From NCBI RefSeq assembly GCF_029223285.1, contig NZ_JARHUJ010000003.1:310001-374000 (forward strand): a DNA stretch of 64,000 nt. The letters run 5' to 3'. Of the stretch, positions 25,512-34,437 are shown piece after piece; the first letter of the stretch is position 1; the number at the start of each line of letters is the position of its first letter. The notes under the pieces were generated by a model, which saw only the letters and a list, made by a program, of their open reading frames with translations, made no database searches and was not told the origin of the DNA. Position numbers and translations under genes: made by a program. This stretch comes from Paraflavitalea sp. CAU 1676. GTDB taxonomy: Bacteria; Bacteroidota; Bacteroidia; Chitinophagales; Chitinophagaceae.

Positions 25512-25670
25512 GAGGAATTAAGGTTTCAGGAAATGCCATTCGCAATTCTTTATCTTAAGCAAATCCCGGGCATTTATAACAGGTTTTAGTCATATCTGGC
25601 CAACGCCGCTGGCTCGGCCACAGGCATTTACGTTCGCTTACATAATAAGGTGGGGGAGAAGCAGGGAAAA

Positions 25671-26486
25671 CTATTCAAAATAGATCCGCACCGTTTGGTA
25701 AAACAGGCGGTTTTGCAGGCTCTGCGACTTCTCGGTAAAGCCCTGCAGGCCAAACAGGCCGGCGGCATTCCCTTTGTTGATGGCGATCTCGAGGTAGCCC
25801 GCCGCATTGAACAGGGCCAGTTTTTCGCCCTCCGGCACATCGGCATAGGTTTCGCTGATCGTGGAGATCACTTCATTGCGCTTGAAAACGATCTTGAAGC
25901 TCCGTCCCCGGCGCTGCTCCTCAAACTGATCATGGGTGATGTTCACCACGATATTCTCGAAATTATCGATGAAAATGATCTGCCCCTCGATCCAGTTTTC
26001 ACTCAGCAGCGGGCGCAGGTGGTTCGTTTCAGCAAAGGGAACGTCGGGCGTACCGATATCGGGCAGCGCCGTACCCGCCTGCAACGACTGCACCGCCTCG
26101 CCCATCACGCGGGCACAGTACAGGGTATTCTTATTGGCAGCCTTGTCGAGCGGCAGGCCGATCACCATTTCCGGCTTCCCCTCCAGGATCATCGTCAGCA
26201 AACCGTTATCGGCGCACAGGATGTATTGCTCCTGGTGGTAGGCCAGCAGCAATTGCTCCGGCTTTTTCTCAAAAAGGTTCACCAGCAACAGGTGAAAAGT
26301 ATAAGGAGGGAAATTATTGATGGCATTTCGGCACACATAGGCCGCCTGCGGATAATTGAACGGCGACAGGGTATGCGAAATGTCTATGAGGGAAAAAGCA
26401 GGATTGATCTTTAAAAGCTGACCTTTCAACGCCCCTACGAGGTAGTCCTGCTGCCCAATGTCAGATGTAAGGGTAATTAAGGCCAT
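25671..26486 (-). CDS. SAM hydroxide adenosyltransferase (DUF62)
   Basis: This 271-residue cytoplasmic enzyme belongs to the family of fluorinase, chlorinase and SAM hydrolase, most of whose members hydrolyse S-adenosylmethionine to adenosine and methionine. Evidence is the N-terminal ITLTSDIGQQDYLVGALKG, the DISHTLSPFNYPQAAYVCR segment, YILCADNGLLTMIL, and the C-terminal domain with IEGQIIFIDNFENIVVNIT and LALFNAAGYLEIAINKGNAA. No halide-specific insertion is visible, so SAM hydrolase is the default. It is the second gene of a leftward pair, 32 bp after the SDR gene, with little room for its own promoter. Confidence 0.9.
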   Translation of the reverse strand: MALITLTSDIGQQDYLVGALKGQLLKINPAFSLIDISHTLSPFNYPQAAYVCRNAINNFPPYTFHLLLVNLFEKKPEQLLLAYHQEQYILCADNGLLTMILEGKPEMVIGLPLDKAANKNTLYCARVMGEAVQSLQAGTALPDIGTPDVPFAETNHLRPLLSENWIEGQIIFIDNFENIVVNITHDQFEEQRRGRSFKIVFKRNEVISTISETYADVPEGEKLALFNAAGYLEIAINKGNAAGLFGLQGFTEKSQSLQNRLFYQTVRIYFE

Positions 26487-26518
26487 GCAATAGTTACGGG
26501 TTTCGAATTGTTTTAAGG

Positions 26519-27325
26519 TTACTTCACGAGTTCACCGTTCTTGAAAAAGAATTTATGTACCAGTTTATCGGTCCAGGAAGGGAAGAACCGGTTCATGAAC
26601 ACCGTCCGCTTGCCGGTAAAGGTAAGCACCAGCGTACGCTTGCGCAGCTCGATCGCCTTGATGACATGGCCGGCAACTTCCTCGGCCGTCATCAGCGAGC
26701 CCTCATCCAGCGGCGATTCACCTTGCGCCACCCCGTCTTTGTTTAAAGCCGCATTCCGGATATTGGAAGCCGTAAAGCCCGGACACACCCACATAACATT
26801 CACGCCCGTACTCAGCAATTCGGTACGCAGGGCCTCCATCCAGCCCTGTAAGGCAAATTTGGAGGCAGAATAACCGCTGCGGCCTGGCAGCCCGCGGTAG
26901 CCGGCAATGGAAGAAACCCCCACGATCGATCCCCGTCGCTCCAAAATAGAGTTCAAAGCATACTTAGTACAATGTACAGCGCCGTAAAAGTTAATATCCA
27001 TCACCTTTTTGATCACCTCCACATCGGCGTCCCGGAAAAGGGCACGCATACTGACGCCCGCATTGTTGATGAGGATATCTATGCCGCCAAAAGTCTTGAT
27101 AGTCGATTCAATGAACCGCTTGCAGTCCGCTTCCTTGCTCAGGTCGCAGGTCATGGTGTGCAGTTCCACACCCGAATGCTGCAGCTGCAGGGTATACAGC
27201 TTGTCGTAATTCCGGGCGCAGGTCGCCACCTTGGCGCCCGCATCGATAAAAGCATTTACCAGCGCCTTTCCTATCCCTTCGGTACCACCTGTAACGACAA
27301 CTACCTTATCTTTAAAAAACGACAT
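26519..27325 (-). CDS. SDR family oxidoreductase
   Basis: This 268-residue short-chain dehydrogenase has the NAD(P)-binding motif TGGTEGIG (12-19), NNAG, catalytic Ser in GVSSIAGY and the YSASK catalytic Tyr/Lys pair. The C-terminus has a hydrophobic or basic stretch (FTGKRTVFMNRFFPSWTDKLVHKFFFK) as in membrane-associated SDRs such as 3-ketosphinganine-reductase-like enzymes. The substrate cannot be read from sequence. It is the first gene of a leftward pair with the SAM hydrolase, with an exact -7 element 18 bases upstream. Confidence 0.9.
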   Translation of the reverse strand: MSFFKDKVVVVTGGTEGIGKALVNAFIDAGAKVATCARNYDKLYTLQLQHSGVELHTMTCDLSKEADCKRFIESTIKTFGGIDILINNAGVSMRALFRDADVEVIKKVMDINFYGAVHCTKYALNSILERRGSIVGVSSIAGYRGLPGRSGYSASKFALQGWMEALRTELLSTGVNVMWVCPGFTASNIRNAALNKDGVAQGESPLDEGSLMTAEEVAGHVIKAIELRKRTLVLTFTGKRTVFMNRFFPSWTDKLVHKFFFKNGELVK

Positions 27326-27343
27326 ATCTGACTATTATAATTG

Positions 27344-27351
27344 CAAAAATA
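27344..27351 (-). promoter_or_regulatory. Promoter -7 element, SDR/SAM-hydrolase pair
   Basis: The minus strand reads TATTTTTG, an exact TAnnTTTG match, ending 18 bases before the SDR start. A TTCG about 20 bases upstream is a poor -33. Confidence 0.45.
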
Positions 27352-27396
27352 ATGAATGGGTAACGGAATTACGAATTACCCATGCGCATTTATATA

Positions 27397-27432
27397 TAAC
27401 AATACAAATGCCGGAAATAATCCCGGCATTTG
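27397..27432 (-). terminator. Terminator after VOC gene
   Basis: A perfect 10-bp stem (27405-27414 with 27423-27432) with an eight-base loop is followed on the minus strand by a TATTGTTATATA stretch. It lies 24 bases past the VOC gene end and ahead of the SDR promoter. Confidence 0.55.
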
Positions 27433-27456
27433 AAACAGATGGTCGTTTAATGAAGA

Positions 27457-27840
27457 CTACAACGGCGAAGTGATCCACCACACATTCCCAAAAGGATCAT
27501 GAATGCCACCCGATCGGCCATACGGCTGGTCAACCGGCGCCATGATCGATTTGGCCCCTTTCGAAAGCGCCAGCGCATAGGTGGCGTCCGCATCGGCCAC
27601 GTTGATGTACAAACCGGCCGTAATAGGCGGCCATTGCTCACTGCAATCTCCAAACATGATCGTACTATCGCCGATCTGCACCTCGGCATGCATAATACCG
27701 GGTTCACCATCCCGGAGATGCGTTTTCAGTTCACGCCCGCCGAAAACGTCGATCATGAACTGTTTCAGGCCGCTGGCGTCCCGCACGATCAGGTAGGGCA
27801 TCACCGTTTGATAATTTTCCGGAAGCTTGAATTCTTTCAT
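27457..27840 (-). CDS. VOC-family protein, PhnB-like
   Basis: This 127-residue cytoplasmic protein has the vicinal-oxygen-chelate fold of the glyoxalase/PhnB-like group. It shows an N-terminal MPYLIVRDASGLKQFMIDVFGG, the HAEVQIGDSTIMFGDC strand pair, a YINVADADATYALALSKGAKSI crossover and a C-terminal YGRSGGIHDPFGNVWWI. The late His-Asp-Pro-Phe-Gly-Asn motif is typical of the family. Substrate and metal are unknown. It is monocistronic, with a -7 element 28 bases upstream and a terminator downstream. Confidence 0.88.
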   Translation of the reverse strand: MKEFKLPENYQTVMPYLIVRDASGLKQFMIDVFGGRELKTHLRDGEPGIMHAEVQIGDSTIMFGDCSEQWPPITAGLYINVADADATYALALSKGAKSIMAPVDQPYGRSGGIHDPFGNVWWITSPL

Positions 27841-27868
27841 GAGTATACTTTATAGATGATTAACACCC

Positions 27869-27876
27869 CAAAAGTA
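27869..27876 (-). promoter_or_regulatory. Promoter -7 element of VOC gene
   Basis: The minus strand reads TACTTTTG, an exact TAnnTTTG match, ending 28 bases before the start codon. A T-rich stretch further upstream may serve as a -33. Confidence 0.4.
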
Positions 27877-28067
27877 AAAGGACCCGCCGGGCATAAATTG
27901 GAAAAAAACGACATTTTGGGGCCGAAAAACTTCCCCGGTTCAAAAGCCCGCAGAAGTTTTAAAAGATAATGCTTTTACAACGTATTCCAGTAAACGTTTT
28001 TTTTCTTAAATCAATGCGTATACCATATCTTCAACCATTCGTTAACCACAAAAACCTTATCAACGCT

Positions 28068-30968
28068 ATGAGCTTCCTAAAGAAGTCCGTCACGACCTTC
28101 TGCGCATTACTATTTTTATCCGCATTATTAATTACAAGCTGCAAAAGAGAACTTGCCGAAAAACAAGCAACACCAGAGGAACAGTCCCCAACAGGCAGAT
28201 TAACAGTAAACCCTTATTCACTCAGCAACGTAAAAAAAGCGATTGAGCAGGTCGCCGCACGTGAAAACAGGACAGCGAAGATCCGCATGAGCCAGGGAGC
28301 CCGGCTCGCTGTCACCACAGCCAACGAAACGGCGCAATATCCAACCTTTGTGTACCTCCGTTTCAACCCAACCAACATGACGGGGGCACAATTGGCCGCC
28401 GTGGAGGCCGACACCACCATTAAACTAATGGATTTCCCCTTCGGAAACCCCGAAGCCTATGCCGATTCGCTCGACGAGGCCGGCATTAATGCCCTGAGAG
28501 ACGGCAACATCTATGTAGTAGCACCGTCGGGCAATCCGCGTGCAGACAGCCTGTTGTTTGCCGCCAATTTACAGGCTCAGGCATTGGATACCCTCGTGCA
28601 GATACCTGAAGAAGATACGACACTTCAAATGGCTGCCCTGGAAACAGCCGGACTCAAAGTAAACCTGCTCGGTATCTGTCTGTTGAAAAGACCACACGGC
28701 TATGTTCGCTACTGGGATCCCGCATTGAATAACGGTCAGGGAGCCTTTGAGCCGGTAAGGGGAATGCAGGTTTGGGCATTGGCCTTTGGCATACCCATAC
28801 ATACCTATACCGATGCCAATGGATATTATGAAGTACCCTGGCGTTTTTCCGCAGGCACCATAATGGGTACTCACGCCAAGAACTCCAGGGTGAATATTAA
28901 GCCACTCGATACCCATGGCACGCTCGTGCAGAATATAGCCACCCTCACCGTACAGTTCATCACCGGCTCTATCCACATCGGCGGCTGGGTAGGCTCCTGT
29001 ACCATGCGCGATGGAAAAGACTTCAATTTCTCTGGCCACACGCAAGTGCGATATTGGAGCCAGTTGCTCAACGCGTATTATTTCCACGATCAATATGCAA
29101 CCCAGGATAATATATTAAAAGCCCCACAGGGCATGACCTGCTATGCACAATGGGCCAATGATATTAATGGAGTAAGTGAATTTGGCAATGCCAGCGCCCC
29201 GATGTTAAACCATATCACCGGCGCAGCATTGATACCGGGATTCCTGCAGAAAATAATTGACGAGGTCAATGCACTCCAGAATTTCCCATCCCTGTTCAAT
29301 TTGCTGGGGGGCGTTTTGCCCGATATGACCTTCCGTGTACCGCAGGCAGCGGAGCCGGCCGCCTATACCACCAGGCTGGCAGCTACCGCATTTCATGAAC
29401 TAGGTCACGCTTCCTTCTTCAGGCAGGTGGGCGCATCCTGGTACACACAGTTCGCCATCGATCTTTTGCCCGACAACAGGGTTACCGGAAACCCCTATGG
29501 TACAGCCAACATCCAGGGGGCCGGCCGCATATCCCTCGCCGAATCCTGGGCCGAGTACATCGGACAGGAGCATGCACTACGCCGGTATCCGAACGGACAG
29601 GTACGCAGCACAAATAGAGAAATATTTCCTGGAACAGGATTGTTCAATCTTTCAACGCTGATAGAACAGGAATTTTACTTTTTTGGTGGATCCTGGATGC
29701 CCTATGGAGTGTTTCATGATATGAGAGACCCCTACAGCGTTGCGGAACCATGGGATAATGTGTCGGGTGCAAGCATACTGCAGATGTATAACACCTTCAG
29801 TTCTTCCGTTACCGATTGGTGTGGGTATATATCAAACTTCGCCGGCAGCTATGGCGGATCACTGGGAACAAATAATATCCGGCAGAACTTTGTCAACCAC
29901 AATCAGGCATGTGGGGTAACCTCGTTCGGTAACCAGATCTTTAGTCAGGCAGTACAAAAGAACAATTGCAGCGCTGGCGAAGTGGGAACCTTTGTAACGG
30001 TCAATATACCGGCCAACAGGTTCAGGTCTGTCTCCTCGCAAACCGATGCCGACGCAATGGCCGCAACATTCGCACAGAGCGAAGCCAACAGACTCGGAGA
30101 TTGTATCAGCCCGCCCATTACCGTCAATGCAAACAACACCACCAACAGGACCATGACACTCACCTTCACCAGGTTGTCGACCAATGTCACAACCACTTTT
30201 ACAGTCAACCCCGGAAGCACATTCTCCGGAACAATCCCCTCGGGCGTGTACAACGTGTTCATGACACCCTCCAACGCCACCGGCACCTATCCAATAGTAT
30301 ATTCTATCAACGGAATCACCCAGCAGTACTATGCAACGGTAATGTTTGGCAGCTACCTTATCCAGGGCACAATGTGTACCATTAATACCAGCCCGCCGCC
30401 ATCCATACCGGTCAACATCACCAACACCACTACCAAAACCATGCAGTACACCCTCAAAAACCTAAGCACCAACGTAGACTACAACTTCAGTGTTGCACCA
30501 AATGGAACATTGGCCGTCTCCGTTCCGCAGGATAATTACCAGGTACTCATCGTGCCGGTCAACTATTCAAATTCATATCCGGTAGTGTACAAAGTAAACA
30601 ATAGCACCCAGGTATACTACGCAACAGTGGTATTTGGCAATACGCAGGTCAATAGCCCCGTCACCATCAGCACGAGCCCGCCGCCCGCGGTGCCAGTCAA
30701 TGTGTCCAATAGCACCACGGTCAATATGCAGATAAAGTGCACCAACCTCGCCACTAACTATGATTACATACTTACAGCAACGCCTGGCACAGCAACCATT
30801 GGAAACATTCCGGAAGGAAATTATTCCATAACGATAACTCCGGCGAGCTATTCAGCATCATCACCGAATTATTACACCCTGTACAATAGCACACAGGTCT
30901 ATTATGCAGCCGTAACATTTGGAGGTATCAATGCAACCAACAACCTCCCGATCAGTATTCACAAGTAA
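28068..30968 (+). CDS. Metalloprotease-like lipoprotein with three C-terminal repeats
   Basis: The start at 28068 gives a clean lipoprotein signal (MSFLKKSVTTFCALLFLSALL) with lipobox ITSC (Cys25). The frame is open upstream to 27969 but that part is not signal-like. The 966-residue protein has an N-terminal region (about 26-330) with a carboxypeptidase-like strand set (AFGIPIHTYTDANGYYEVPW). A zinc-type HELGH motif follows (His443, Glu444, His447), and a downstream LAESWAEYIG helix (Glu492, Glu496) that could give the third ligand, as in gluzincins. Three tandem repeats of about 95 residues start near 684, 780 and 875. It probably faces the cell surface. Its substrate is unknown. I know no described family with this layout. 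Confidence 0.85.
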   Translation: MSFLKKSVTTFCALLFLSALLITSCKRELAEKQATPEEQSPTGRLTVNPYSLSNVKKAIEQVAARENRTAKIRMSQGARLAVTTANETAQYPTFVYLRFNPTNMTGAQLAAVEADTTIKLMDFPFGNPEAYADSLDEAGINALRDGNIYVVAPSGNPRADSLLFAANLQAQALDTLVQIPEEDTTLQMAALETAGLKVNLLGICLLKRPHGYVRYWDPALNNGQGAFEPVRGMQVWALAFGIPIHTYTDANGYYEVPWRFSAGTIMGTHAKNSRVNIKPLDTHGTLVQNIATLTVQFITGSIHIGGWVGSCTMRDGKDFNFSGHTQVRYWSQLLNAYYFHDQYATQDNILKAPQGMTCYAQWANDINGVSEFGNASAPMLNHITGAALIPGFLQKIIDEVNALQNFPSLFNLLGGVLPDMTFRVPQAAEPAAYTTRLAATAFHELGHASFFRQVGASWYTQFAIDLLPDNRVTGNPYGTANIQGAGRISLAESWAEYIGQEHALRRYPNGQVRSTNREIFPGTGLFNLSTLIEQEFYFFGGSWMPYGVFHDMRDPYSVAEPWDNVSGASILQMYNTFSSSVTDWCGYISNFAGSYGGSLGTNNIRQNFVNHNQACGVTSFGNQIFSQAVQKNNCSAGEVGTFVTVNIPANRFRSVSSQTDADAMAATFAQSEANRLGDCISPPITVNANNTTNRTMTLTFTRLSTNVTTTFTVNPGSTFSGTIPSGVYNVFMTPSNATGTYPIVYSINGITQQYYATVMFGSYLIQGTMCTINTSPPPSIPVNITNTTTKTMQYTLKNLSTNVDYNFSVAPNGTLAVSVPQDNYQVLIVPVNYSNSYPVVYKVNNSTQVYYATVVFGNTQVNSPVTISTSPPPAVPVNVSNSTTVNMQIKCTNLATNYDYILTATPGTATIGNIPEGNYSITITPASYSASSPNYYTLYNSTQVYYAAVTFGGINATNNLPISIHK
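30117..30965 (+). repeat. Three ~285-bp coding repeats
   Basis: In the lipoprotein at 28068-30968 the segments 30117-30404, 30405-30689 and 30690-30965 encode related domains. Each starts with VN-N-TT-(R/K)TMQ-like strands and contains NLSTNVDYNF-type, VYYATV-FG and TSPPP-VPVN boundary motifs. They look like beta-sandwich modules that arose by duplication, with clear divergence between copies. Confidence 0.7.
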
Positions 30969-30986
30969 ACAGCGAACCACGCCCAA

Positions 30987-31032
30987 AATAATAAGGCCCG
31001 GATGCAAAACACAGCATCCGGGCCTTATTATT
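30987..31032. terminator. Bidirectional terminator
   Basis: A perfect 19-bp inverted repeat (30987-31005 with 31014-31032) with an eight-base loop separates the convergent genes ending at 30968 and 31043. It has A/T-rich ends on both sides, so it can end transcription in both directions. Confidence 0.85.
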
Positions 31033-31042
31033 AAAATCCTTC

Positions 31043-34000
31043 TTATTTCACAAACTGCAGCTGCCGCTTCACCGCATCACCCTCCAGCACAAACCAGTAA
31101 ACACCTGAGGGTAAGGCCGCCACATCCGCATCGATGGTGTTGTAACCGGCCGACAGTTTCACTTTCGCCTGCAGCAGAACCCGTCCCGCAGCATCCACCA
31201 CTTTCCAGACCGCCTGCTCATGCCGCGTCAATTGAACCACCACCCGCGCACGATCCTTCACAGGGTTCGGGAACAATTGCACCTGCACCTCGTTTGGCAA
31301 AGCCACACGCACCACCTTCGACAAACTGCTGCGGCCATCGATATCCACCTGCTTCAACCGGTAAAACACAACATCTGCAGCCAGCTTTGTAACACCGCGA
31401 TCCGTAAAGCGATAGGCATGATCGCCCGCTGTATTGCTCGCAGCCACCACCCCCACTGATTCAAATTTCCTGCCGTCGATGCTTCTTTCTACAATGAACG
31501 ATTCCGTATTTACCTCATTCGTCGTAGCCCAGCTCAGCAATACATCGTCCTGAGCCAGCCTGCCCGTAAACTCCAGCCAGTTCAACGGCAATGCCGCCAT
31601 AGCATCGGAAGCCCATAGCTCCAAACCATGCACCTGGTCATTCGCTGTCATAAACACTTTCGAGTTTACCCAAATGAAATAGTCCGGCGTGCTGCCACCC
31701 ATGGAAACAATATCCTGGATCATCGTGGTGCCAGCGGTTGTTCCATCGCTTCGCCACACTTCTTCACCATTCACCCCATCATTGGCCTGGAACAGGAGCT
31801 TATCGCCAACCACATACAGCAACGATGTATTAACGCCATTCGCCGCCCCTGGCATGATATCTTTAACAAGTACAGTACCCGCAGTTGTACCGTCGCTCTT
31901 CCACAATTCCGTTCCATAGGCCGCCGTAGCGGCTTTAAAATAAGCAGTATTGCCAATGGCAACAATAGTAGAAATGGCTGTCGAACCACTGCCCACATTG
32001 ATATCCTTAACCATCACTGTCCCTGCAGTCGTACCATCGCTCTTCCACAATTCGCCACCATTCGTGGCGTCGGAGGCTGTAAAGAACAAAGTACCGTTGA
32101 TATTGGTGAGGTTAGTGGGATTGCTGCCACCGCTTCCGGATAAGATATCTTTAACCAATAAAGTACCTGCAGTCGTACCATCGCTTTTCCACAATTCCCG
32201 TCCGCTGCCAGTCACGGTGGCAGCAAAGAACAGCACACCATTCACAGCCGTCAGCGCGGTCATGGCAGTGCCACTCGTACCTGCAGTAATGTCTTTTACC
32301 AGGACAGTACCTGCATCCGTACCATCACTCTTCCACAATTCAATACCTGCCGCTGCAGTTTGAGCTGTGAAGAATAACATACCATTTACATCGGTAAAAT
32401 TACCAGGGGTGCTGCTAGCACTGCCGCTATAAATATCCTTCACCAGTACAGTACCCGCATCGGTACCGTCCGACTTCCACAACTCCAACCCTGTACTACC
32501 CGCACTACAGCTGAAATAAAAAGTATTGCCTACGGCGCCAAAAGCGTTAAAAGTGGTGTTGCCGGCGCCTGCTGTAAGGTCTTTCACCATCACCGTACCC
32601 GCCGCAGTACCGTCGGTCTTCCACAGTTCGACCCCATTCGTTCCATTATTGGCAGTAAAGAAGGCAGTACTACCGGCAATCGTTAGCGTGTTGACACCAG
32701 GACTACCTATACCGGCCACAATGTCTTTCACCATGACCGTACCCGCAGCAGTACCGTCACTCTTCCAAACCTCCGTACCCGAAGTATTGTCCGATGCGAT
32801 GAACAGCAACCCACCATTGAAGCTTTTCATATTGTTGACATTCGGTGAAGCAGGTTGCGGATATAGTTTTTTCAACACCGCCGTGCCAGCAGCCGTACCG
32901 TCGCTCAAAGTCAGTTCGTACGACATACCGCTCCAATTGGCATAGAACCACAGTTTATTATTGTAGGCAAAAAGCCGTTCCGGAGACCCATTGGTAGTGC
33001 CGGGATAAATATCCGACACCAGGTAGCTACCCGCAGCGGTACCGTCCGACCGGTAAAGTTCCCAGCCCGTAGCAGTGGTATATGCCCTGAAATACATGAC
33101 GCCATTCATGGGCGTTAACAGAACCGGATAAGAGGAGCCGGTACCTGATTCAAACTCTTTTACCACATAAGTACCCGCCGAGGTGCCATCACTGCGATAC
33201 AACTCATTGCCATTGGCAGCGGTGGCGGCATTGAAGTATACAATATTGTTCATACTCACAAAACCGGCAGGATAGCTGCCAACACTACCGGCCTCAATAT
33301 CTTTAACCAGCACAGTCCCGGCCGCAGTACCGTCACTCTTCCAAAGTTCCCTGTCCGAGCCGCTGCTGTTGGCTGCGAAATAAAGTAAGCCGTTGTTGTA
33401 TACAAAACCCGGATACGGGCCGCCATTCGTACCGGGGAAAATATCCTTCACCATCACAGTACCCGCACTCGTGCCGTCACTTTTCCAGAGCTCGGAACCG
33501 GCAGCTGCCGTATTGGCCATAAAATACAAAGTGCCGTTGGCGTTACAAAAACTCGTCGGATAGCTGCCACCGGCCCCCGTATAAATGTCTTTGAGCAAAA
33601 CGGTGCCGGCAGTGGTTCCATCGCTCTTCCACAACTCACCACCCGTCCCATCATCGGCCGAGAGGTAAAGTGATCCATTTACCGCGATCAGGGCAGAGAC
33701 ACCGCCGCTACTGCCGGCATAAATATCTTTAACCAGTGCGGTTCCCGCTTCCGTACCATCCGATTTCCACAACTCCATTCCATTGGTAGGAGTGGTGGCA
33801 ACAAAATAAAGGACACCGTTCAATACCGTCATCAGATCCGGGCTGGAGGCATTAGTACCCGGGTAGATATCTTTCACCATTACAGTCCCCGCCTCCGTAC
33901 CATCCGTTTTCCATAACTCAGCGCCGTTGATCGGAGAAGTAGCTACGAAAAATAAAATACCATTGGCTTCCGTGAATTTTTGAGGGTTGCCACTATTTTG

Positions 34001-34249
34001 CCCGGCATAAATGTCCTTTACCATCACAGTACCGGCAGCCGTCCCGTCCGATTTCCACAGTTCATTGCCGGCATGGTTACCGGCTTTAAAAAAGACAAGA
34101 CCGTTGTAGGGAGTAAAATTTTCCGGAAAACTTCCGGAAGTCGTCCAGATATCCGGATTGATATCTTTTATCAAACTAAAAGGCTGCGCCATTATGGGGC
34201 CAGCACCCAATAAGAATAGGGTAGCGAGAAGCAGGTAGAATTTTGTCAT
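31043..34249 (-). CDS. T9SS-secreted ELWxxDGTxxGT repeat protein
   Basis: This 1068-residue exported protein has a signal peptide ending near residue 21 (AGPIMAQ). Seventeen copies of an approximately 48-residue unit follow, with core ELWKSDGT-AGTV-VKDI, plus a broken eighteenth (ELWASDA). A fibronectin-like segment comes next (WLEFTGRLAQDDVLLSW, FIVERSIDG) and then a type A T9SS sorting domain (VQLFPNPVKDRARV ... PSGVYWFVL). The units probably form stacked beta-propeller or solenoid blades. Copies 7-9 diverge most (ELYRSDGT, ELTLSDGT). Function is unknown. Surface exposure and ligand or matrix contact are likely. It converges on the metalloprotease-like gene. Confidence 0.88.
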   Translation of the reverse strand: MTKFYLLLATLFLLGAGPIMAQPFSLIKDINPDIWTTSGSFPENFTPYNGLVFFKAGNHAGNELWKSDGTAAGTVMVKDIYAGQNSGNPQKFTEANGILFFVATSPINGAELWKTDGTEAGTVMVKDIYPGTNASSPDLMTVLNGVLYFVATTPTNGMELWKSDGTEAGTALVKDIYAGSSGGVSALIAVNGSLYLSADDGTGGELWKSDGTTAGTVLLKDIYTGAGGSYPTSFCNANGTLYFMANTAAAGSELWKSDGTSAGTVMVKDIFPGTNGGPYPGFVYNNGLLYFAANSSGSDRELWKSDGTAAGTVLVKDIEAGSVGSYPAGFVSMNNIVYFNAATAANGNELYRSDGTSAGTYVVKEFESGTGSSYPVLLTPMNGVMYFRAYTTATGWELYRSDGTAAGSYLVSDIYPGTTNGSPERLFAYNNKLWFYANWSGMSYELTLSDGTAAGTAVLKKLYPQPASPNVNNMKSFNGGLLFIASDNTSGTEVWKSDGTAAGTVMVKDIVAGIGSPGVNTLTIAGSTAFFTANNGTNGVELWKTDGTAAGTVMVKDLTAGAGNTTFNAFGAVGNTFYFSCSAGSTGLELWKSDGTDAGTVLVKDIYSGSASSTPGNFTDVNGMLFFTAQTAAAGIELWKSDGTDAGTVLVKDITAGTSGTAMTALTAVNGVLFFAATVTGSGRELWKSDGTTAGTLLVKDILSGSGGSNPTNLTNINGTLFFTASDATNGGELWKSDGTTAGTVMVKDINVGSGSTAISTIVAIGNTAYFKAATAAYGTELWKSDGTTAGTVLVKDIMPGAANGVNTSLLYVVGDKLLFQANDGVNGEEVWRSDGTTAGTTMIQDIVSMGGSTPDYFIWVNSKVFMTANDQVHGLELWASDAMAALPLNWLEFTGRLAQDDVLLSWATTNEVNTESFIVERSIDGRKFESVGVVAASNTAGDHAYRFTDRGVTKLAADVVFYRLKQVDIDGRSSLSKVVRVALPNEVQVQLFPNPVKDRARVVVQLTRHEQAVWKVVDAAGRVLLQAKVKLSAGYNTIDADVAALPSGVYWFVLEGDAVKRQLQFVK

Positions 34250-34310
34250 AATGTCCAGAAGTAAGTGTCCAAAAGTGGATGCAAAATATTATGAGAAAAC
34301 CTACTATTCA

Positions 34311-34344
34311 ATACCCCCAAAGGGTGACAAAAACCCGTCACCCC
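34311..34344. promoter_or_regulatory. Operator-like cluster between divergent genes
   Basis: ATACCCCCAAAGGGTGAC (34311-34328) overlaps a perfect 7-bp dyad, GGGTGAC at 34322-34328 with GTCACCC at 34337-34343. The first ten bases resemble the site at 43599. It lies 61 bases before the ELW-repeat gene start and about 95 before the start at 34438. A LuxR/NarL-type regulator is a reasonable candidate binder, but this is inference. Confidence 0.4.
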
Positions 34345-34386
34345 GTTATGTAATCACACACATATGCGCATCTTTTAAGAACCTGG

Positions 34387-34417
34387 TTGGCATATAACAG
34401 TTACCAGCATATCTTGC
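34387..34417 (+). promoter_or_regulatory. Promoter of outer-membrane protein gene
   Basis: TTG at 34387-34389 and TATCTTGC at 34410-34417 are 20 bases apart. The -7 element fits TAnnTTTG in all but the last two positions. It ends 20 bases before the start at 34438. Confidence 0.4.
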
Positions 34418-34437
34418 AACCCCTAAACCCACCGTAG

